Source: Ananas comosus (taxonomy: Eukaryota; Streptophyta; Magnoliopsida; Poales; Bromeliaceae). Taken from it: a stretch of 64,000 bases of DNA. The DNA lies in assembly GCF_001540865.1 (NCBI RefSeq), contig NC_033631.1, positions 7,195,945 through 7,259,944 on the forward strand. The letters are read 5' to 3'. Shown here piece by piece: positions 56,453 to 64,000 of the stretch. The notes under the pieces are model-generated. The model had not been told where the DNA came from and searched no databases. It worked only from the letters and a program-made list of their open reading frames with translations. Position 1 is the stretch's first letter; each line of letters opens with the position of its first letter. The translations under genes were made by a program, and so were the position numbers.

Positions 56453-57183
56453 ATGGCGGGGGCCTCCCACCGCGCTCCGATCTCGGCCTCTCACTACGCC
56501 CTCGCATCGCGCCTCCTCCTCCTCCTCACCGCCCTCCCCCTCGCCCTCGCCGCCCTCGCCTTCGTCCTCCAATGGCGCGGCGGCGTCGACGACCCCCTCT
56601 CCCGTTGGCCCTCCGCCGACCCCCGCGCGTTCCCCGGCATGGACAACAGCCCCACCGGCTCCTCCTCCCCCGCCGCTCCCCTCCTCGCCGCCTCCTCCGC
56701 CGCCTCCGATTGCGCCGAGATCCTCGGCGGGAGCTCCTCCCCTTCGTTCCCTTACTTCCGAGGGTGGAGGTTCGCTTTCGAATCCGATCCCAAGCCCAAG
56801 GTGAGCTCGAGGTTCGCTTAATGCCGGTTCTTCGATATGATCTGAGGATAAGATTTGCTTCGATCAAATTATGATGCTTTTAGATCGCAGATATGTGTCA
56901 CAACGAGCACTTCGGCCGGTTTAGAGCAGATCTTGCCGTGGTTGTTCTACCACAAGGTCCTCGGTGTTACGCAATTCTTCCTGTTTGTCGAGGGGAAGGC
57001 TGCGAAACCTCATGTTTCGGCAGTTCTTGAATCGATTCCTGTACGTGGAATGTTCTAATTTTGTTGTCTTGATTCAGGCTCCTCGACTTTCTTTGCGTAA
57101 CTAATAAGTGTTGGAATTGATATTTGGCAGGGTGTCAAAGTCATATACAGAACTAGGGAGCTTGAGGAGCAACAGGCAAGAAG
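56453..57183 (+). CDS. GT92 (DUF23) glycosyltransferase, first three exons
   Basis: Exons 56453-56800 (116 codons), 56891-57040 (50 codons) and 57131-57183; the gene continues beyond. Residues 1-20 are short and basic, and 21-39 form one leucine/alanine-rich membrane segment, so this is a type II anchor as in Golgi enzymes, followed by a Ser/Ala-rich stem. Exons 2-3 give [20 protein letters not shown], then [12 protein letters not shown] and [16 protein letters not shown], the N-terminal part of the plant GT92 domain. GT92 members add galactose to pectic or glycan chains in some cases; the substrate here is unknown. The catalytic DXD region lies in later exons that I do not find before the Copia element at 58872, so the gene either continues past the window or is broken. 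The exons are GC-rich. Confidence 0.85.
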
Positions 57184-57869
57184 GTTAGCTCATTATTGCA
57201 CAGTTATAATTTGATTTGTTTCCCATAAATATTGATCAGAACGAAGAGTATACGCATGAAGTACAGCGAACAGTTTGTGTTTGTTGGTTGAACTGCTTCC
57301 ATAACCTTTCATGTCATGCTTATCATTTTCGGTGCAGTTGGTTGAAGTTGTAGGTTAATACTTAGACTTCAAGCGACATGACAGGTCAAGATTTTTTTTT
57401 GGTTTTTTTATTTTCTTAAGTAAATGCCCATAGTCAATTTTATTAAACAAGAGAAACAAATAGATGTGTGCTGAACTGATGGAAGAATTACAAAGATATA
57501 GGCCATTTCAATCTTGTGTCTTGAGACTAGAATTTCTAAGGTATGAGCTTGCATGTTATCGGCAAGATTTACATATATAATTGTTATTTTTGGGTGAGAG
57601 CATAGAAGTTGTTTACAGCCTCATACAATTCCTGAAAAAGAACATGTAGGAGTGATGTATTAAATGGGTTTTTTTTTTGAGTTGTAGATGCATCATTTAA
57701 AGGGCTTTCTTTTTGGTAGGCTTCCTTCAAGGCACGGTGCAATGCATAGCTTTGTTAGCAACAATATGAGGATCAGGCCTGAATCTTCTGTCAATGCTTT
57801 CAGATTTTCTATAGAATAGTTTGAAATAAGAGCCAAAGGATTATCATATTTGCCTGTTTCTTAATAAAT
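57184..57869 (+). other. GT92 intron 3, proximal part
   Basis: Donor GTTAGC at 57184. No exon recognised in this stretch. Confidence 0.45.
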
Positions 57870-58145
57870 ATAATCCATCCCAAAAAGGAGGGAGGAATAA
57901 GCAATATCATATTTGTAACAAACTGGAGATGAGAGTCACACAACACATGAAAGAGGGTAGAGAAGGAATAAGTGTTCGACAAATTCATCTTCTAAGCCAC
58001 ACAAGGGACAATAGGGGGACCAAGATGTAATCTTTCTCTTAAAAAGAAACATTTATAGGAAGAGCCTCTACAATACATCTCCATGAAAATGTTTGTTTTC
58101 TAGGAAAAGTAAGACGACACTTCCTTATTGTATAGATAGCTTCTT
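57870..58145 (-). pseudogene. LINE reverse-transcriptase zinc-binding region remnant
   Basis: Minus-strand translation with shifts gives PRKQTFSWRCIVEALPIN and CPLCGLEDEFVEHLFLL, the zf-RVT region at the C-terminus of plant LINE reverse transcriptases. It is short and out of frame in places. Confidence 0.6.
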
Positions 58146-58871
58146 TGATAATATGAACCTGAGAAGATGGTTGACTCATAAACTCAACAATCAATTAATT
58201 GGCCATTTTCATTGATGATTTTCCATTTTGGTCACCTTTCGAAATAATCTTATCAGAGATATTTGACGAGCATTAAGGAAGTCTAGTTCAATAAATAAGT
58301 TGTGTAACATGAGAGGGAAAGAATAATTTCGATATTTTGTCTATTCCAACCATCAACAACAGTAAGATTAGAGACTTGAAAGGTCAAGATAAGAGGGGAT
58401 CAGTAAACGAGTACACAAATAATTGAAGAATTGTAGTAAGATTACTAAGGTTACTAAGATACAAGAATGATTAACGTTTAGATGTAAAATTCATTTAGTG
58501 GGTAAACAAGCTTTCATCTCCGCTATAAACTTAAGTAAACAAGCTTTCAACTCCGCTACAACCTTTACGAAGATGATGCACTATATGTGGTGAATGGTAA
58601 ATCCTGCCAATAGACTATGGCCAGTTACAATATTATCAACTAAAAACAACTAATAACCACCCTTCATGGTGTAAGAAATTGTTCATCATGATTTGGCTTC
58701 TGGTACTCATCTTCTATTCTTGTCGTTACCAGCCTTTGACTAATATAACTTGCTGTAGCTGGCCATCAACACTGGCCCATAACTGAATCTCCTTCACCAC
58801 AACTAAAGGATATTGGTACCAACTGCACTCATCCTTTGCTATCACTAGCTGTAACCTCTATTGTACACCTC
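58146..58871. other. Gene-free stretch of the GT92 intron
   Basis: A small tandem repeat of AAGTAAACAAGCTTTCA (about 58498-58547) is the only structure noticed. Confidence 0.4.
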
Positions 58872-60112
58872 TGTTGGGGAAAAAACCGCAACGAATAATC
58901 CGATTGTGACTAGATCTAAGTAATTTAGTGATGAAATTAATAAAATCAACTTACCGATAATCGCTAAATTCCAAAATATTGTAGAAGAATAATGACAAAT
59001 AATTTGATCCGGAAGCGTGCGAAGCACTGCCCTAAGGCGTATTCCCGTCCTTCGTGCGGGATTAACCGGAAACACCGCCCCAAGGTACGACCGGAACTCC
59101 TTCTCCTACGAGCACGATCGCGGAAGAGGTTGACGGAGACTCTTTCAACACTCGGTGAAAAATAATAAAATGAAAGAAAATAACAAATGATTCTCAAATA
59201 GTATTCCTTCTCACTGTGATCTATATTTCCAAAGTGTTCACCTCATATGTATATATATGTCCTGTCCAATACTATGGACGAGGTAACAAAATATAAAGGG
59301 TTAAAGTATGGAACGTTGGAGCCCACAACGTTCCAAAGCACTAATTAAGGTCTTAATTAGTGGAACGGATCTGCGCACGATCCCCCCCTCGCGCGAAGCG
59401 GCCGTAGTTGATGCGGCCGTTTCGCTAATTGATAATTAAAAGTTAATAAAAAAATAAATATTAAATAAATAAAATTTTGAATTTTCTCCAACAATCCCCC
59501 ACAAAATTCAAAATTATTTTAAAGATAAAATAAAATAAAAATAAAAATAAAAATTAAACAACAAATAAAGAAAATCAATTAATCACCGAGTGTTTATACT
59601 ATGTAATAGGTAAGGTGTCTTTAAGAGACTTAACCTCACTTAGTGCAAATAGTTTCCATCAGAAGGAATCGGAGTGAACCAGGTCTTGAACTACGTTCCT
59701 TTGACCCTGACTTCAACTATCACACACATAGTACAGAATTCTCCGTCGCGGGTCTGTGCGTTAATGGCCGTGCACAGTACCTTGATTTTTCATAAGAGCT
59801 TCTATGGATAACCCACATCTCATAGCCGCGGCCACATACGGATACTCTTATATAGGTGGTTTCCTCCAGGGATGTGTGTAGAGTCACATCTCGCGAAAAT
59901 TATCGCCTCGGATCCCATTAAGAGCTATAAGCTCAACCTCAACCACTACACAGAGCACTACTCACCATAGGGATGGGATTGGAGCTAAAGCTCCTCTATA
60001 TAAACTGTAGACAGTGCTCTTTGGCCAACCTAGCAGCTTGTTTTTACCACATTGAACCTTCTTCAAGGGATCTCCTATCACAAAGGTTGGGTTCCCACTG
60101 CAGGAAGGCCCT

Positions 60113-62935
60113 TTACGGGCAAAGTCCCATCCCCCTCGATGACTCCAGGACCTTAGTCCTATTCAGGCCTTTCGTCAAGCAATCTGCAAGATTCTGATCA
60201 GATCTGATAAAACTCAAAGAAATAATATCATGAGAAGTTAACCATCTAACAGACTTTTGTCTCAACTTAATATGTCTACTAGCTTTAGAATTTACCAATT
60301 TCTTTTTACAAAAATCAATTGCAGCTCGAGAATCACACCTAATAGAAATAGGTGGAATAGGAGAAAAAATCAACGGAATCGATGACAGTAGATTCTTGAG
60401 CCACTCGGCTTCAAGGCAAGTAGTATCAAGAGCAACTAATTCAGCCTCCATAGTACTTCTGGCTATTATAGTCTGTTTGGTGGATTGCCAAGAAACTGCA
60501 CCTCCACCAAGAATAAAAACATAACCAGAAGTTGACTTGATATCCAAAGAATCAGAAATCCAATTGGCATCGCTGTATCCCTCAATTACAGCAGGATAGC
60601 CAACAAAACGAAGAGAATAAGAGATAGTACCTTTAAGGTAACGAAATACTCTTTCCAAAGCAATCCAATGAGTTATACTAGGGTTACTAGTATATCTACT
60701 CAATCTCGATATGGCATAGGCAATATCAGGTCTAGTCCTATTGGTTAGGTACATCAAAGAACCAATAATCTGGGCATATCTCTCCTGATACACAGGATTA
60801 CCAGTGTTCTTCACAAGTTGAACACTAGGATCAAAAGAAGTAGAAACAGGAGTGCAATCAGAATATCCAAATTTGTCAAGAACCATTTGGGTATAATGAG
60901 ATTGGGTCAGAAGAATAGAATCTGATGATCTAAGAATTTTCATTCCTAAAATCACATTTGCTTCACCAAGATCCTTCATATCAAAATGAGTCGATAAAAA
61001 GGATTTAACTTGGTTAATCAGATCAAGATCAGGGGCAAGGATCAGGATGTCATCAACATAGAGGCAAAGAAGAACACATCGGTCGTCAAATCTCTTAAAA
61101 TAGAGACAGTTGTCAAAATCGTTTGTTTGAAATCCATATGATTCAATAACACTGTCGAATTTTTCGTGCCACTGCTTAGGTGCTTGTTTTAGTCCATACA
61201 AAGAGCGGACTAATTTACACACCTTAGTTTCTTGACCAAGCATAGAGAAACCTTCAGGTTGAGTCATATAGATTTCTTCTTCAAGATCTCCATGAAGAAA
61301 AGCGGTTTTGACATCCATCTGATGAATCAAAAGCTTATGAATAGATGCTAAAGCAAGAATGACTCGGATAGTAGCAATACGAGCAACAGGCGCATATGTG
61401 TCAAAGTAATCAACTTCAGCTTTTTGTCGAAAACCTTGAGCTACAAGCCACGCCTTATACTTCTCTTCCGATCCGTCAGTCCTAAGCTTCTTTTTAAAGA
61501 TCCACTTACATCCTAAAGGTTGGTTTCCAGGAGGTAAATCAGTGAGAATCCAAGTGTTGTTGCCAATAATTGACTCGATCTCACTGTTTATAGCCTCCTT
61601 CCAAAACGAAGCTTCAGAAGAACTCATAACTTCTTTGTATGATGAAGGTGTACTTTCAACTAAGAAAATAAAGAAATCTTCACCAAAGTTCTTCTCAATG
61701 CGAGTTCTCTTGCTTCTTCTCAGTTCGGCTACAGGATCTAAACTATATGATAAATCAGATGCAGATAAATGATCAGATGTAGATGCATGATCAACTGTAG
61801 GTTGATAATCAAGTGCAGATCTAGAGATACGGGTTTTGAAAGGAAAGATATTTTCAAAGAAGGTTGCATCTCTAGATTCAATCAAGGTATCATTGGAAAT
61901 CTCAGAAATCTCAGAGTTGGTTACAAGAAATCTATAGGTGTTGCTATCTAGGGAATATCCAATGAAAATGGCATCTACTGTTTTAGGACCAATCTTCTTT
62001 CTTTTGGGTTCAGGAATAGACACCTTAGCTAAGCACCCCCACACTCGGAAGTAACTCAGCCTAGGTGCTCTTCCCTTCCAAAGTTCATAAGGTGTCTGAG
62101 TTCTATCCTTAGAAGGAATCCTATTGAGGATATAACAAGCTGATAAAAGAGCCTCCCCCCACAAGTTCTGAGATACACCAGAACTTAAAATCATAGCATT
62201 AACCATGTCTAATAGGGTTCGGTTCTTTCTTTCAGCTACACCATTAGACTGAGGTGAGTATGGAGCAGTTACTTCATGAATTATTCCATGTTCCTCGCAG
62301 AACAGATTTAATTCATTTGAAGTATACTCGCCTCCTCTATCAGACCTTAGAATTTTAATCCTCTTCTCCAATTGGTTTTCAGCCTCTGCTTTAAAGGCTT
62401 TAAACTTATCGAGAACTTCATCTTTGGTCTTCAAGAGATAGGTGTAACAAAATTTGGAGTAGTCGTCTATAAAGGTCACAAAGTAACGACTTCCTCCACG
62501 AGTAGGACCTCTATTGGAATCACAGACATCATTATGAATCAGTTCAAGAATCTGGGTATCCTTATAAGGAATAGATTTAAAAGATTTCCTAGGCTGCTTA
62601 GCTTGGGTACAAATCTCACATTTGGATATAGGATCAATCTTGAATTTGGGTACAAGGTTAAGATTGGATAGTTTCAGAAGAGATCTAAGGTTCACATGCC
62701 CTAATCTGCCATGCCATATATTACAAGCTTCAGTATTCAAAACAACAGTAGAAGAAGTAGAAAAAGAAGAATTTTTATTATCAGCAAAAGAAAGTACATT
62801 CAGTTTAAACAAACCCTCAGATACAAAACCTTTTCCAATAAACATTTCTCCTTTAGAAATTACAACTTTATTGGATTCTAATACAATCTTATATCCTAAT
62901 TGCACTAATAAAGATTCACTAATCAGATTCCGTCA
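60113..62935 (-). CDS. Copia polyprotein: GAG-pre-integrase, integrase, reverse transcriptase, RNase H
   Basis: A 930-codon open frame (62905-60113) continues upstream in the same frame after one TGA (62933-62935). In order: zinc-binding WHGRLGH and CEICTQAK (GAG-pre-integrase), integrase with [16 protein letters not shown] and [14 protein letters not shown] (D-D-E), the chromosomal junction region with [10 protein letters not shown], reverse transcriptase with [24 protein letters not shown] and [11 protein letters not shown] (61041-61073), and RNase H with the motifs [10 protein letters not shown] and [10 protein letters not shown] near the end. All core catalytic motifs are seen. The stop codon would separate protease from the rest, so polyprotein synthesis is probably impaired. 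Confidence 0.88.
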
Positions 62936-64000
62936 GATTTTAGGAGAATGCTGCACATTGTGAAGGATTAACGTCTTTCTTGAAGTTAACTTCAGGTTGA
63001 CTGTTCCGATCCCCAACACATTGACAGCTTTTCCATTTCCAACAGTCACACATCCTCCACTTGTGTCCTGATAAGAGGAGAATATGGACCTATTAGTGCA
63101 AATATGGACATTGGCTCCATAGTCTAACCACCAATCTAAATCATGATAGGTAAGGTTAACATTAGGTACAAAGGAGACTGACCTAAAAATGGAGTTGGAA
63201 GGTTCACCCTCAATCATGTTGACCTGAGGTTCAGGATAGTTGTTCTGAGTGTTTTGGCCCTTATTGTAGACAACCTTCTCTTTCTTCCGATAAAAACATC
63301 ATGATAGGTAAGGTTAACATTAGGTACAAAGGAGACTGACCTAAAAATGGAGTTGGAAGGTTCACCCTCAATCATGTTGACCTGAGGTTTAGGATAGTTG
63401 TTCTGAGTGTTTTGGCCCTTCTTGTAGACAACCTTCTCTTTCTTCCGATAAAAACATTTTGAAGCAAAATGGCTGTCACGGCCACATACATAACAGAAAC
63501 CATCCTTCTTCTTGTTCCCACTAGATTGGTTGGTATTGGGTTTCTGGATATAGTTCCGGTTTCGATTTGGGTTCCTACCTTTAAAGCCTTTACCCTTAGG
63601 TTTAAAATTTTTACCTTTGGGTATAGGCTCATGGCTCTGGTTCTGAACTCGGTCAGGTTTATGTTTGATCGGTTGTAAGAATGTTGTCTACCATTCTAAA
63701 ATTGTTAAAATCGGTAATGGTAAATCTAGCGACACCTTCATTATCTCTAATGTAGGCATCTTCTAAGGCAAGCCATAAATCTTTGGCAGTTTGATATTTC
63801 CTATAGGTTTCATAAAGTTCGTCAGATAGGCAGTTAAGTATTCTAAACCTACAGTGAAATTCAATTTCCTCGGGAGATTTGTCAGTTTTAGATTCTGTAA
63901 CTGAGGTGGTAGTAGAATCAGATGGAGGAGTTTCAATAGGTGGATCAGAAGAATTTTTAGAAGTAGGATAAGGAGGTGTTTTTCCAATTGCAGTTATGAG
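62933..64000 (-). pseudogene. Copia Gag and protease, disrupted by a 158-base duplication
   Basis: The protease region gives WWLDYGANVHIC (DYGA where most Copia have DSGA) in the frame 63217-62933. Upstream a zinc knuckle CYVCGRDSHFASKC (about 63455-63500) of the CX2CX4HX4C type follows a lysine-rich Gag tail. 63142-63299 is repeated at 63300-63457; 158 is not a multiple of three, so Gag and protease are out of frame. Gag continues to the window edge with an ALEDAYIRDNEGVARF-like part near 63720-63790 and apparent frameshifts. Confidence 0.8.
63142..63457. repeat. 158-base tandem duplication in the Copia Gag-protease junction
   Basis: CATGATAGGTAAGGTTAACA begins at 63142 and at 63300, and the copies remain almost identical to the common CCGATAAAAACAT end. 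Only a few changes (for example GGTTCAGG/GGTTTAGG) separate them, so the duplication is recent. Confidence 0.9.

Larger units (their letters stand above)
58872..64000 (-). mobile_element. Ty1/Copia retrotransposon, antisense, 5' part outside window
   Basis: The 3' LTR is 58872-59493 (plus-strand text begins TGTTGGGGAAAAA and ends CTCCAACA), next to a polypurine tract (complement of CAATCCCCCACAAAA at 59491-59505). A non-coding part of about 600 bases separates it from the polyprotein end at 60113. The coding region runs through reverse transcriptase/RNase H, integrase, protease and Gag toward 64000. The 5' LTR and primer site lie beyond the window, so the target duplication and LTR divergence cannot be checked. 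Confidence 0.88.

Overview
This is nuclear DNA from a flowering plant. The genes have many introns, conserved exons lie among nested transposable elements, and there are GT-AG splice sites, a plastid ribosomal protein with a transit peptide, and a plant-type GT92 glycosyltransferase. GC-rich first exons, a tRNA-derived SINE and Pack-type gene capture suggest a monocot. A commelinid such as pineapple would fit, but I cannot prove the species from this window.

Four cellular genes are visible. (1) 5283-11362 (+): the C-terminal part of a PSMD5-like ARM-repeat proteasome chaperone, nine exons; its 5' exons were not found. (2) 20828-26164 (-): plastid ribosomal protein bS20, three exons, with a 4.65 kb second intron full of mobile elements. 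(3) 37056-43682 (-): transcription elongation factor SPT4, five exons, with a 4.56 kb third intron. (4) 56453-57183 and beyond (+): the 5' part of a GT92 family glycosyltransferase. These are unrelated housekeeping genes and not a cluster.

The rest is mostly mobile DNA. 1-2382, 11786-12217, 26266-26849 and 44023-44675 hold one group of foldback Mutator-like elements. They carry repeated CGGTGAAT/TTCACCG palindromes, and the three complete copies have 9-bp target duplications. 14740-19960 is a decayed antisense Copia element with two nested insertions: an inverted TRIM dimer (14891-16023) and a chimeric block (17537-19494) of TRIM LTR, Ty3/Gypsy reverse transcriptase, plastid ndhB and TRIM. 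Further TRIMs lie at about 944-1420, 21498-22036, 40448-40888 and 51252-51682. Two Helitrons (31548-36119 and 45043-50289) are bounded by hairpin-CTAG ends; the second contains an almost intact hAT transposon (45213-49688). 51790-53030 is a decayed MULE transposase, 53081-54586 a Pack-type element carrying a SCAI gene fragment, and 54694-55351 a MULE with a 9-bp duplication. 58872-64000 is a nearly full antisense Copia element.

The most unusual observation is at 15440-15501. A nearly complete initiator tRNA-Met sequence lies at the centre of the inverted TRIM dimer and is joined to LTR sequence as expected for reverse-transcriptase primer tRNA still attached to minus-strand cDNA. The whole dimer is flanked by a single 5-bp duplication (TTATG) and interrupts the Copia YVDD region, where host sequence resumes in register.

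The assembly contains three single Ns (18115, 44100, 56379). Each lies at a sequence discontinuity or next to a duplicated segment, so the structures touching them may be assembly errors.
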